64,000 nt of DNA from Bradyrhizobium canariense (lineage in GTDB: Bacteria > Pseudomonadota > Alphaproteobacteria > Rhizobiales > Xanthobacteraceae): positions 434,001-498,000 of the forward strand of contig NZ_JAFCKJ010000002.1 of NCBI RefSeq assembly GCF_018130465.1, given 5' to 3'. Under the pieces are notes generated by a model. The model saw nothing but the letters and a program-made list of their open reading frames with translations, was not told where the DNA came from and ran no database searches. Shown here piece by piece: positions 36,831-44,442 of this stretch. Both the position numbers and the translations under genes were made by a program. Each line of letters opens with the position of its first letter. Within the stretch, counting starts at the first letter, position 1.

Positions 36831-36868
36831 CAAGGTTTCTTGTCAAGGTTTCTTGTCAAGGTTTCTTG
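36831..36868. repeat. 13-bp tandem repeat
   Basis: CAAGGTTTCTTGT is repeated about three times head to tail just after the terminator of the Bug receptor gene. The unit itself is semi-palindromic (CAAG...CTTG). Confidence 0.8.
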
Positions 36869-36962
36869 CGTGTCAGCGCCCGTCGATCTGGAATAAAACG
36901 GCGTGGCGAAACCTGATGTTATATGGCGCGTATCTCGCGCTGTGAGGATAGGAGTCGGGATC

Positions 36963-37241
36963 ATGCGCAAGACGCAATTGGCACTGCTGGGCCTCGGCGC
37001 GACAGTCCTTGCCGGCTTCGCCGCCGTCACGCCCGCAGCGGCGCGCGACTATCCCTGGTGCGCCCAGGGTGGCGGGTACGATTATCCCGGCGATTGCACC
37101 TACAGCACCTATGGACAATGTCAGGCCAGTGTGTCGGGCCGGCTCATGGCCTGCGGATCCAACCCGCTCGTCGCCTACGGTCAATCGTCCCTGCCGCAAC
37201 CGCGGCCGCCGCGGCGCACGCGGCCCGTCGCGCCGTATTAA
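36963..37241 (+). CDS. DUF3551-type small secreted protein
   Basis: A 92-residue protein. The signal peptide is residues 1-25 (RKTQLALLGLGATVLAGFAAVTPAAA). The mature part is short and Cys-containing: RDYPWCAQGGGYDYPGDCTYSTYGQCQASVSGRLMACGSNP, the typical DUF3551 pattern with four conserved Cys and Trp, and then a Pro/Arg-rich tail. Such proteins are numerous in Bradyrhizobium and have no known function. The ATG at 36963 has AGGAG 8 nt upstream. Upstream in-frame codons from 36903 add residues before the signal peptide and are rejected. Confidence 0.85.
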   Translation: MRKTQLALLGLGATVLAGFAAVTPAAARDYPWCAQGGGYDYPGDCTYSTYGQCQASVSGRLMACGSNPLVAYGQSSLPQPRPPRRTRPVAPY

Positions 37242-37257
37242 GAAACTCGCGGTTTGA

Positions 37258-37312
37258 CCGGTAGCCCGGATTGCGTTTCGCGCCGTCCGGGGGCCGCGCA
37301 GACGCGGCCTGC
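37258..37312. repeat. Short intergenic repeat
   Basis: GGTAGCCCGGATTGC...GCCGTCCGGGGGCCGCG with a GCCGCGCAGACGCGGC hairpin, between the convergent DUF3551 and protease genes. It probably ends both transcripts. Confidence 0.5.
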
Positions 37313-37319
37313 GTTGCCG

Positions 37320-38564
37320 CTACCGCTTCGCGTCGGCCTGCTCGGTCGCGTTGCACGAGATCAGCAACGTATAGGGCCGCGCATTGCCGGCGATGTCGGT
37401 GGTCTTGAGCTCGCCCTTGGACTCGGCGGTCTGGTAGGGCACCACCGAATTGTCGAGGAAGTCGCGCAGCGCGCCGGTCTTGATGGCGAAGTTGATGTTC
37501 TCGGGAATATTGCCGGTCGCAGCGGCGATGCGCAGTGCGGGGATCTTTGCGGTGACCACGCCCACGATCTGCCCGGTGGTGTCGAACAGCGGGCCGCCGC
37601 TATTGCCGGGCTGCACCGGCGCGCTGATTTGCAGGAAACGCGTGTCGTTGCGCAAGCCGCTGAGCGAACTTACGATCCCGGTCGTCACGGTGAAGTCCGA
37701 GGTCAGCAATCCATGAAAAGGAAAGCCGATCACGACGACGGAATCGCCGGACCGGATTGAGCGGTCGCGAATCCGCGCATAGTCCTTGAATGTCGTTGTC
37801 GACGGCGCCTGCAGCAACGCGAGATCGTTGTTGGCGTCGCTCGACACCACGCGCAAAACCATCCCGGCTTCGCCCGTGAGGTTGCCCTTGATGTCGCCGA
37901 CGCAGCCATCGATGACATGGTTGTTGGTGACGATGTGTCCGCTGGCGCTCACCACGAATCCGGTGCCGCTCTTGGCTCTGGCGGGCTTGCTGGCGGGGGG
38001 CGATGCCTGCTTGTCGGGCGCGGCTTGCGGCTTGGCGGCAACCTTTGTGAAATCGCCGGCTTTGCTGAGCCCATCGGCTTTCACCTTGGTGACGCAATTG
38101 GCCAGTGCCGCGATCACGGGCCCGGCCGAGGTCAGGTCGAAATTCAGGACGGTGCGGCCGCTCGTCGCAACCATCAGGCTTGCCTTCTGAAACGTTCGCA
38201 CGACGTTGGCAGGCATGACGGAGCTGAGCATGTTCGTCTGGTTGGCCGTGGCGAACAATCTGGCCTGCTCCTGTCCGTCAAAGATGACGTCGATCGCGGC
38301 GTTCTCTCCCTGTTTGAAGCGGTAGCTGGGACTCGCAAAGCTCAATATCCATGAGCCTGCGGAATTCTGGCCGACGACGAGAATGACGCCGTTGGCATAA
38401 GGCGCCGTCGCGGCACAATGCGAGAAGGCTCCCGTTTCATCATTGCTGAACGCACCGCCGACCCAGTTGCCGACATTGACGGAGCCGAACGGTCCCGCCG
38501 CATGCGCGACGCTGCCGATGCTCACCTGCACTAAGAACGCAATGATTAATGACTTAAGCCACAT
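37320..38564 (-). CDS. Trypsin-like serine protease (S1C/HtrA-like, no PDZ)
   Basis: A 414-residue exported protein. The signal peptide is residues 1-22 (MWLKSLIIAFLVQVSIGSVAHA). The N-terminal ~180 residues form an unrecognised domain with a possible Cys pair (Cys50, Cys157). A charged Pro/Lys/Ala linker (about 175-200) leads to the protease domain: His216 (IVTNNHVID), Asp247 (ANNDLALL) and Ser322 (PGNSGGPLFD) form the triad. No PDZ domain follows; the C-terminus is short and ends CNATEQADAKR. The ATG at 38564 has GGAAGGT close upstream. It may act in envelope quality control; the target is unknown. Confidence 0.85.
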   Translation of the reverse strand: MWLKSLIIAFLVQVSIGSVAHAAGPFGSVNVGNWVGGAFSNDETGAFSHCAATAPYANGVILVVGQNSAGSWILSFASPSYRFKQGENAAIDVIFDGQEQARLFATANQTNMLSSVMPANVVRTFQKASLMVATSGRTVLNFDLTSAGPVIAALANCVTKVKADGLSKAGDFTKVAAKPQAAPDKQASPPASKPARAKSGTGFVVSASGHIVTNNHVIDGCVGDIKGNLTGEAGMVLRVVSSDANNDLALLQAPSTTTFKDYARIRDRSIRSGDSVVVIGFPFHGLLTSDFTVTTGIVSSLSGLRNDTRFLQISAPVQPGNSGGPLFDTTGQIVGVVTAKIPALRIAAATGNIPENINFAIKTGALRDFLDNSVVPYQTAESKGELKTTDIAGNARPYTLLISCNATEQADAKR

Positions 38565-38693
38565 ACCTTCCCCCCGGAACGCTCCTATGCGCATCTTATC
38601 TGCGAGAGGAGGTGCTGTGCAACCGGCAGTTGTCTGACGAGGCCGGTGTGGTCGATGCGACCTTCGGGCTTGCCCTTGCTTTGCAATCCGATA

Positions 38694-38712
38694 TACTTTG
38701 CAATACAAAGTA
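38694..38712. promoter_or_regulatory. Palindromic operator 1 (membrane protein-regulator-uppS unit)
   Basis: TACTTTGCAATACAAAGTA: perfect 7-bp arms with a 5-nt centre, 54 bp before the membrane protein start codon. An additional half-site CTTTGCAAT lies 15 bp upstream. A near-identical palindrome occurs at 39768-39784. It is the likely binding site of the winged-helix protein encoded in this unit. Confidence 0.7.
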
Positions 38713-38765
38713 ACGGGACCGATATTCCCGGCAAGCATGGGCGGAGCGAGGTTTTGGCGTTGCCA

Positions 38766-39383
38766 ATGCGCGATCTCGACAAGGCACTGGCCGACATCGT
38801 GGCGATCCGCAGCCAGATTGCGGCCGGCACGGCGTTCCGTGGCTACGGCCCGGCGACGATGGCCGCGACCGGTGCGGTCGCGCTTCTCACCGCAATCCTG
38901 CAATTCTGGCTGCTCGGTGATCCCACCGGCGAGCCGCTCGGTTTCTTCTTCGGCTGGTTCATTGCCGCCGTGCTCTCAGGCCTGATGATCGGCATCGAGA
39001 TGCGCGCACGTTCGCGCCGCCATCATTCGGGCCTCGCCGATGCCATGATCCACCAGGCAGTCGAGCAGTTCCTGCCCGCAGGTGTTGCCGGTGTGCTGCT
39101 TGCGGTGGTGATGTGGAAGTTCGCAGGCGAAACGCTGTGGCTGCTGCCAGGCCTGTGGCAGATCCTGGTGTCGCTCGGGATTTTCGCCTCCGTCCGCTCG
39201 CTGCCGCGCACCGTGGCGCTCGCCGGAGCCTGGTATTTCATGTCCGGCTTTGCGGTGGTGGTGCTCGCGAGCCAAACCCATACGCTGTCGCCATGGACCA
39301 TGGGCCTGCCCTTCGTGATCGGGCAGTCGGTGATGGCGGGCATTCTGTATTTCGCATCCGGAGACCATGATGTCGAAGACTGA
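38766..39383 (+). CDS. Hypothetical membrane protein upstream of a winged-helix regulator and uppS
   Basis: A 205-residue protein with about six hydrophobic segments (roughly residues 31-48, 57-76, 101-118, 124-142, 147-165 and 170-190). A cytosolic N-terminus begins MRDLDKALADIVAIRSQIAAGTAFRGYGPATM. A basic loop (MRARSRRHHSG) lies between the second and third spans. I recognise the gene neighbourhood but not a named family. The start at 38766 is the most likely; upstream in-frame TTG codons at 38754 and 38760 are alternatives. Its 3' end overlaps the regulator gene by 17 bp, so the two are coupled. Confidence 0.75.
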   Translation: MRDLDKALADIVAIRSQIAAGTAFRGYGPATMAATGAVALLTAILQFWLLGDPTGEPLGFFFGWFIAAVLSGLMIGIEMRARSRRHHSGLADAMIHQAVEQFLPAGVAGVLLAVVMWKFAGETLWLLPGLWQILVSLGIFASVRSLPRTVALAGAWYFMSGFAVVVLASQTHTLSPWTMGLPFVIGQSVMAGILYFASGDHDVED

Positions 39384-39744
39384 CAGCGCGCCCTTCTCTT
39401 ATGAAGGACTGGACCGCGTGATTCACGAGAAGGCGAGGCTCGGACTTCTGACCTCGCTGATGGCGCATCCGAAGGGTCTGGCGTTCGCCGATCTCAAGCA
39501 GCTCTGCGGCCTCACCGACGGCAATCTCAGCCGGCATCTCGCCGTGCTCCAGGAAGCCGGCCTCGTCGAGGTGACCAAGGGCTATGAGGGCAATCGCCCG
39601 CACACGACCTGCCGTCTGACCAAGGCCGGCCGCCGCCGCTTCCTCGACTATCTCGCCGTGCTCGAACGCCTGGTGCGCGACGCAGCCAAGGCCGCCGGCC
39701 GCGAGGCGGCGCCGCTCGGCCGTCTCGGCATCGTCTCGACCTGA
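39367..39744 (+). CDS. Winged-helix transcriptional regulator (MarR/ArsR-like)
   Basis: A 125-residue DNA-binding protein: DRVIHEKARLGLLTSLMAHPKGLAFADLKQLCGLTDGNLSRHLAVLQEAGLVEVTKGYEGNRPHTTCRLTKAGRRRFLDYLAVLERL. The recognition helix is TDGNLSRHLAVLQEAG and the wing includes GNRPHTTCRLT. This is the compact single-domain winged helix that usually binds a palindrome as a dimer and represses its own operon. It overlaps the membrane protein gene by 17 bp and lies 31 bp before uppS. Two matching palindromes in the unit are the obvious operators. No ligand pocket can be inferred. Confidence 0.85.
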   Translation: MMSKTDSAPFSYEGLDRVIHEKARLGLLTSLMAHPKGLAFADLKQLCGLTDGNLSRHLAVLQEAGLVEVTKGYEGNRPHTTCRLTKAGRRRFLDYLAVLERLVRDAAKAAGREAAPLGRLGIVST

Positions 39745-39767
39745 TCCTTCCCCTTTTTTGACCGGAG

Positions 39768-39784
39768 ACTTTGCAATGCAAAGT
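39768..39784. promoter_or_regulatory. Palindromic operator 2, overlapping the uppS start codon
   Basis: ACTTTGCAATGCAAAGT: perfect 6-bp arms; it differs from operator 1 by one base in the centre. The uppS ATG (39776-39778) is inside the centre of the palindrome and the Shine-Dalgarno CGGAG is just upstream. Bound protein could therefore block transcription into uppS. Confidence 0.7.
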
Positions 39785-40516
39785 GACCCTATGTCCCGCA
39801 ACGAGAAGCTTCACGTCGGCATCATCATGGACGGCAACGGCAGATGGGCAACGCGGCGCGGCCTGTCGCGCGTGCGCGGCCACGAGGCCGGCGTCGAGGC
39901 GATCCGCCGCATCGTCGAAGCCGCGCCCAAGCAGGGCATCGGCACGCTGACGCTCTACGCCTTCTCCACCGACAATTGGCGCCGGCCGAAGGCCGAGGTG
40001 GCCGCGCTGATGACGCTTCTGCGATTCTACCTCGCCAACGAGGTGCAGAGCCTGGTCAAGAACGGCGTGCGTCTCACCGTGATCGGCCGCCGCGACCGCC
40101 TGCCCGACGGCATCGCCAATGCGATCGCGCGTGCGGAAGGCGCCACCGCGCACGGCAGCACGCTTCATCTGCGCATCGCCGTCGACTATTCCGCCCGCGA
40201 CGCCATCCTCAACGCGGCGGCGAAGGCGGCGGCACTGACTAGCCTCACCCGCGAGGCGTTCTCGCAGCTCGTCACCGGCGAGGCCGGTTTGCGCGACGTC
40301 GATCTCATCATCCGCACCTCGGGTGAGAAACGGCTGTCGGACTTCCTGCTCTGGGAAGGCGCCTATGCCGAGCTGCACTTCACCGAGCGGATGTGGCCCG
40401 AATTCGACGCGGGCGATCTCGCCACTGCCCTGGCCTCCTTCCATGGCCGCGAGCGTCGCTTCGGCGGCCTCCAGGCGATCGTGCCGGAGGAGGTGCCTTC
40501 ACTCTCCCGCGTGTGA
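39776..40516 (+). CDS. uppS: Isoprenyl (undecaprenyl) diphosphate synthase
   Basis: Cis-prenyltransferase that extends farnesyl diphosphate with isopentenyl diphosphate to the C55 carrier lipid for peptidoglycan and O-antigen. It has 246 residues. The catalytic Asp19 is in GIIMDGNGRWA. YAFSTDNWRRP, DLIIRTSGEKRLSDFLLWEGAYAELHF and the final WPEFDAGDL blocks are all present. Rhizobia normally carry uppS in the frr-cdsA-dxr cluster, so this is probably a second, separately regulated copy. The ATG at 39776 has CGGAG 9 nt upstream; the ATG at 39791 is an alternative that would lie outside the palindrome. Confidence 0.9.
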   Translation: MQSDPMSRNEKLHVGIIMDGNGRWATRRGLSRVRGHEAGVEAIRRIVEAAPKQGIGTLTLYAFSTDNWRRPKAEVAALMTLLRFYLANEVQSLVKNGVRLTVIGRRDRLPDGIANAIARAEGATAHGSTLHLRIAVDYSARDAILNAAAKAAALTSLTREAFSQLVTGEAGLRDVDLIIRTSGEKRLSDFLLWEGAYAELHFTERMWPEFDAGDLATALASFHGRERRFGGLQAIVPEEVPSLSRV

Positions 40517-40718
40517 CGCAGAAGGCGGGCGGCGTGTCCGCGCGCGCGGCCGCATGAAGCGACGTAAGCACGATCACGTCTCAACCCTCGTGTGTGACGC
40601 ACGGCACAGGGCAACGAGCTGTTCGTTTACGGCTGCAAGATTGGCGGCAATGTCCAAGCGGCCCGTGCGCCGCTTCGGCTAAGGGTGCAATCCACGCAAC
40701 CTGCCGAAAGCCTCGCGC

Positions 40719-41246
40719 ATGTCACAGTTATTGCTGGATGCCGTTGTCGGGTCAGCCGAAGCAAAGGGCGCGGTCCATATCAGGCCCGCCAGCTCGTCCG
40801 ATGTCGAGAGCCTCTCGATCTATTTCACGAGCCTTTCCACGACATCGCGCAACAAGCGCTTCATGGGCGCGCGAGCGGACTTTGCCGTGGTCGCGGCCGA
40901 ATGCGTCGCCAAGACCGGCCATCCCGATCATTTCACCCTGCTCGCCGAGATCAGGCAGGAAGGGCAAGGCACGATCATCGGCGAAACCAGATACGCCTAC
41001 GATGCGGCCGCACGGCATGGTGATTTCGCCATCTCCGTCGCCGATGTCTTTCAGCGCAAGGGTGTCGGCCTCCAGATGATGACAGCAATGGAGAGGCACG
41101 CCAGCGATCTCGGTCACGAGATGATTGCAGCAGAGACCGCGCGCGTGAACGCCGAGATGCGCGGCCTTGCCAAGAAGGCAGGATACGAGGACACCGGCCT
41201 CGGCGACTGGCAATCGATCCACCTCGCGAAGCGCCTGTCGCGATAG
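40719..41246 (+). CDS. GNAT family N-acetyltransferase
   Basis: A 175-residue acetyltransferase of the GNAT fold. The N-terminal HIRPASSSDVESLSIYFTSLS starts the fold, motif A for acetyl-CoA is ISVADVFQRKGVGLQMMTAMERHA (QRKGVG replaces Q/RxxGxG/A), and MRGLAKKAGYEDTG is motif B. The substrate is unknown; similarity of length and pattern to acetyltransferase modules fused to acyl-CoA synthetases suggests protein lysine acetylation as one possibility. The start is ATG 40719; the Shine-Dalgarno is poor. The 200 bp upstream hold nothing I can identify. Confidence 0.82.
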   Translation: MSQLLLDAVVGSAEAKGAVHIRPASSSDVESLSIYFTSLSTTSRNKRFMGARADFAVVAAECVAKTGHPDHFTLLAEIRQEGQGTIIGETRYAYDAAARHGDFAISVADVFQRKGVGLQMMTAMERHASDLGHEMIAAETARVNAEMRGLAKKAGYEDTGLGDWQSIHLAKRLSR

Positions 41247-41324
41247 CGGGCTTGCCACAAATTTGGGCAAGCGCGCGCCGCCGGTCGTGCTCTAGTGTCT
41301 CCCTGCGACGGGAGTTTTGGTCGG

Positions 41325-41810
41325 ATGCGCGCAGTTCTGGTTTATTGCACCGGTGGGACGGAGCGGCAGGTTGCGGCCGGCACGCTTATCATCGCCGAGG
41401 GCGGCACCACCGGCCATCTCTATGTGCTGATGCAGGGCAAGCTCGAAGTGCTCAAGGGCGAGATGGTGGTCGCCACCGTGGCCGAGCCCGGCGCGGTGCT
41501 GGGCGAAATGTCGGTGCTGCTGGGGCAGCCGCATACTGCAACCGTGCGGGCCTGCTCCGACGCAGTCATCTACGAATTCGAGGATGCGGCCTCGTTCCTC
41601 AAGCAGGAGGCGGGCGCGGCGCTTTTGATCGCAAAGATGCTTGCGCAGCGGCTCAACGTCGCCAACACCTATCTCGCCGATCTCAAGCGGCAATATGCCG
41701 GCCACGGCACGCATCTGGCCATGGTCGGCGAGGTGCTCCAGAGCATGATCAACCTGCCGCCGCTCGAGGTCTCGCCAGGCTCGGATCGGCAATCCGATCC
41801 AAGAATGTGA
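41325..41810 (+). CDS. Cyclic nucleotide-binding domain protein (no DNA-binding domain)
   Basis: A 161-residue cNMP-binding protein. The beta-roll reads RQVAAGTLIIAEGGTTGHLYVLMQGKLEVLKGEMVVATVAEPGAVLGEMSVLLGQPHTATVRACSDAVIYEFED. The phosphate-binding cassette GEMSVLLGQPHTATVRA has Gly-Glu and an Arg in the right order, so ligand binding is possible. There is no helix-turn-helix after the roll, unlike CRP/FNR. I chose the ATG at 41325 (GGGAG upstream); the GTG at 41295 is an alternative. Its last 62 bp overlap the 3' end of the opposing metallophosphoesterase gene. Confidence 0.8.
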   Translation: MRAVLVYCTGGTERQVAAGTLIIAEGGTTGHLYVLMQGKLEVLKGEMVVATVAEPGAVLGEMSVLLGQPHTATVRACSDAVIYEFEDAASFLKQEAGAALLIAKMLAQRLNVANTYLADLKRQYAGHGTHLAMVGEVLQSMINLPPLEVSPGSDRQSDPRM

Positions 41811-42576
41811 GCCAGTCGGGCGGCGCCTCGATCGGAGCGGCGGGCCGCTTCAGCGGCGCGCCAAGATCGATCCATTGCGCTTCGCCGGCAGCAAGCCAGA
41901 ACGCCTTGTCCGCATCGAGGTCGAGCACGATGAAGGTCGGGGGATGGCCGGGTTGCAGGCCGGTATTGAACACCCAGGTCTGCCCCAGCCGGTCGAACCA
42001 CGAGCCGTCCGTGATGAACGGCGACTGATGCACATGGCCCGAGATCACCATCGAGGGCTGGTACTGCATGATCCATTGCACCAGCTCGACGTCGCCGAAG
42101 AAGCGCTTCCCGCCCCAGCTCGTCGGTGAATCCGCAGGCGGCGCATGATGGGCCCAGATCCAGCGCTGCGGCCGGTTAGCCGCGGCGGCGCCGAGCTGCG
42201 CGACGAGGCGTTGCTGGACCAGCGGCCCATCCCACCATGGGCACACCGTGAACAGCGTGTCGCCGATGGTGAGGCTGTCACCGTCGCAGGCAACGCCCAA
42301 CTCGCGCACCTCCGAGATCCAGCGCGAGATCTTTTCGCCTTCCGCATTGCGCTCGTCGAGGTCGTGATTGCCGGAGCAGAGGATCACGCGGGTCTTCGCG
42401 GCGACCAGCGCAAGGTACTTCTTCACCACCACGATCTGCGCGCGAAAATCCACCATCGAGCCGATGTCGAGTGCATCGCCGGCGAAGATCACGACGTCGA
42501 ATTGCGGAGCCGCGCTGACGAGCCAGTCGAGCTGGGGCAGCGAATAGTGCAGGTCGGCCACGACCAGGCAGCGCAT
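41749..42576 (-). CDS. Calcineurin-like metallophosphoesterase
   Basis: A 275-residue phosphoesterase. Metal-binding motifs in order are DLHYS (DxH, residues 8-10), FAGDALD (GD), CSGNHDLDE (GNHD), WAHHAPP and ISGHVHQSP (GHxH). The full set is present, so it should be an active binuclear phosphodiesterase. Candidate substrates are cyclic nucleotides or nucleotides. It is convergent with a cNMP-binding protein gene and the two overlap tail to tail by 62 bp. The start is ATG 42576. Confidence 0.85.
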   Translation of the reverse strand: MRCLVVADLHYSLPQLDWLVSAAPQFDVVIFAGDALDIGSMVDFRAQIVVVKKYLALVAAKTRVILCSGNHDLDERNAEGEKISRWISEVRELGVACDGDSLTIGDTLFTVCPWWDGPLVQQRLVAQLGAAAANRPQRWIWAHHAPPADSPTSWGGKRFFGDVELVQWIMQYQPSMVISGHVHQSPFITDGSWFDRLGQTWVFNTGLQPGHPPTFIVLDLDADKAFWLAAGEAQWIDLGAPLKRPAAPIEAPPDWLTFLDRIADPSLARPRAAAG

Positions 42577-42795
42577 TGGAAATCCACGAGTGCGACGTCA
42601 AAGGGTGCGACGTCAAAAAGGTTCGGGAATTACAAAATATCTGAACGCAAGAGGCAGACCGGCCGCATCTCTCGCCAATTCAACACGGGCAGTATGCTGC
42701 GGCGTATCCGCGGGTGCAAGCATCGAAGCGTCGCGGGGCTGGACCGGGTCATCGAATTCTGGTGTCCTTGGGCACCCTCAACCGCTCGTGTCCGC

Positions 42796-43485
42796 ATGAC
42801 CTCCTTCAAGACCATTCGTGCTCGCGCCGAAAAACGCAAGGGCGGGCCCAAGGCGCTCGAAAAGCTGATGCCCGAAAAGCCCGACCTGAAGGGCCTCGCA
42901 AAACGCGGCGACGACCGCATCCTCGCAGAGATGACGAAGCGTGTGTTTTGCGCGGGCTTTGCCTGGGGCGTGATCGAGACGAAATGGGACGGGTTTGAAG
43001 ACGCCTTCCTGCGTTTCCAGCCGGCCAAGCTCACCTTCCAGCCTGAGGACTATTGGGAGGGCCTGCTGCGTGACGCGCGCATCGTGCGCAACGGTGCCAA
43101 GATCATGTCAGTGCGCGACAACGCCGCCTTCGTCCAGGAGATCGCGAAAGAGCATGGCAGCTTCGGCAGGTTTCTGGCGAAGTGGCCGCCGTCCGACGAG
43201 GTCGGCCTGCTCGATCTCCTGAGCAAGCGTGGCAGTCGGTTAGGTGGGAACACCGGCCAGATGCTGCTGCGGTTCATCGGCTGGGACGGTTTTGTCACGT
43301 CCAAGGACGTCGTGGCCTGCCTGCGCGATGCCGGCCTCGACATCGCCGAAGAGGTGAAGTCCAAGGGCGATCTCGCAAAAGTGCAGGCGCAGTTCAACGT
43401 CTGGGCCGAGGAAACCGGTCTGCCCTACACATATATCTCACGCATCTGCGCGCTCTCGGTCGGCGAGAACCGCAGCGAACATTAG
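42796..43485 (+). CDS. Divergent DNA-3-methyladenine glycosylase I (Tag) family protein
   Basis: A 229-residue protein alignable with Tag: AEMTKRVFCAGFAWGVIETKWDGFEDAFLRFQP matches the Tag AGLSW region, and LLRDARIVRNGAKIMSVRDNAAFVQE matches the IIRHRGKI block. However, the N-terminal Cys/His and C-terminal His/Cys zinc ligands of E. coli Tag are absent, and the Glu that lies before AGLSW is not conserved. It may bind or cut a different lesion or be non-catalytic. The ATG at 42796 is the best start, as upstream codons overlap the metallophosphoesterase region on the other strand. Confidence 0.75.
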   Translation: MTSFKTIRARAEKRKGGPKALEKLMPEKPDLKGLAKRGDDRILAEMTKRVFCAGFAWGVIETKWDGFEDAFLRFQPAKLTFQPEDYWEGLLRDARIVRNGAKIMSVRDNAAFVQEIAKEHGSFGRFLAKWPPSDEVGLLDLLSKRGSRLGGNTGQMLLRFIGWDGFVTSKDVVACLRDAGLDIAEEVKSKGDLAKVQAQFNVWAEETGLPYTYISRICALSVGENRSEH

Positions 43486-43510
43486 GTCACTTGAAATCAG
43501 GAGAAACGAA

Positions 43511-43804
43511 ATGGCCAAAGCCTATTGGGTTGCCACCTATCGCGCGATCAAGAATCCCGACGCCATGGCGGCCTACGCCAAACTGTCGCGGCCGGCGATC
43601 GAGGCCGCCGGCGGCCGCGTGCTCGCGCGCGGGATGCCGGCTGCGGCGTTCGAGCACGGCCAGATGGAACGGGTCGTCCTCATCGAGTTCGACAGCGTCG
43701 CGAGCGCCAAGGCGGCATATGAAAGCCCCGCCTACAAGGCCGCTCACGATCTGCTCGGCGACGGCGCGGACCGCGACATTCGGATCGTCGAAGCCGCCGA
43801 TTAG
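43511..43804 (+). CDS. DUF1330 family protein
   Basis: A 97-residue ferredoxin-like alpha/beta protein of the dimeric-barrel type. AKAYWVATYRAIKNPDAMAAYAKLSRPAIEAAGGRVLARG opens the fold, and ERVVLIEFDSVASAKAAYESPAYKAAHDLL is the DUF1330 hallmark. No activity is known for the family. AGGAGA lies 6 nt before the ATG. It follows the Tag-like gene by 25 bp and is probably cotranscribed with it. Confidence 0.88.
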   Translation: MAKAYWVATYRAIKNPDAMAAYAKLSRPAIEAAGGRVLARGMPAAAFEHGQMERVVLIEFDSVASAKAAYESPAYKAAHDLLGDGADRDIRIVEAAD

Positions 43805-44006
43805 CGCCGTCGGCGGCTGGATCGTGGACATCGTGTGGCGATCCCGTGCCATCAGCGCGGCGGGTGAAACGCGCGATCACGAAATACATTTTTCGGGAAC
43901 GTTTGTGCGCAGCACCCGTTCGGAGGTTGAGCCAGGCGAATAGCGGCGCAGGGAACGCCCGCATATCGCCCGGTTCAATGAAACCGGCAACAGAACGGAG
44001 CAGCTC

Positions 44007-44300
44007 ATGAAGCTCACATCCGAACAGGTGAAGCAGACCATCAACCAGCTCGGCGCTCAGGTGCTGCCCGACGAGCATCCCGCCATGCCGCAGCTCAACA
44101 GCATGTTCGGCGAGCACACTTTCTTCGTCGATGAGATGGGGCTGAAGGTCGTCGAGCCCACGGCGCCGCCCGGCATGGAGCGGCAGAGCGGCGAAGTCGT
44201 CAGCCTCGCCGATTGGGGCGATTCCGAGCTGACACGCCTGATGGCGCACGAGCCCGAGCCGACGGGCGTGATCGTGGTGTTCGAGCACGTGAGGCATTGA
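44007..44300 (+). CDS. Conserved hypothetical protein
   Basis: A 97-residue acidic soluble protein without a recognised family. It opens MKLTSEQVKQTINQLGAQVLPDEHPAMPQL, contains FGEHTFFVDEMGLKVVEP and ends TGVIVVFEHVRH. GGAG lies 6 nt upstream of the ATG, and codon use matches neighbouring genes. It is separated from the DUF1330 gene by about 200 bp and is convergent with dinB across a hairpin. Confidence 0.7.
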   Translation: MKLTSEQVKQTINQLGAQVLPDEHPAMPQLNSMFGEHTFFVDEMGLKVVEPTAPPGMERQSGEVVSLADWGDSELTRLMAHEPEPTGVIVVFEHVRH

Positions 44301-44323
44301 TCGGCCCCAGCGGATCGACTTTC

Positions 44324-44376
44324 GGTGGCAAGTCAGAAAATCAGGTCTGAAAATCAAGTCTGAAAAGCTTGCCACC
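44324..44376. terminator. Convergent hairpin with internal direct repeats
   Basis: GGTGGCAAG (44324-44332) pairs with CTTGCCACC (44368-44376). The loop carries GAAAATCAGGTCT, GAAAATCAAGTCT and GAAAA in tandem. It is placed between two convergent genes and probably terminates at least the plus-strand transcript. Confidence 0.55.
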
Positions 44377-44442
44377 GTCCTCCGCACGGCGAGCGCGCTC
44401 TGTGCGGCTGTCCGTGTTCGCCGGGAGCCCCGTCAGTTTGGT

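Noticed and set aside
43805-44006. Possible small gene between the DUF1330 gene and the next hypothetical gene
   Set aside because: Open frames here are continuations of shadow frames, without a start preceded by a Shine-Dalgarno.
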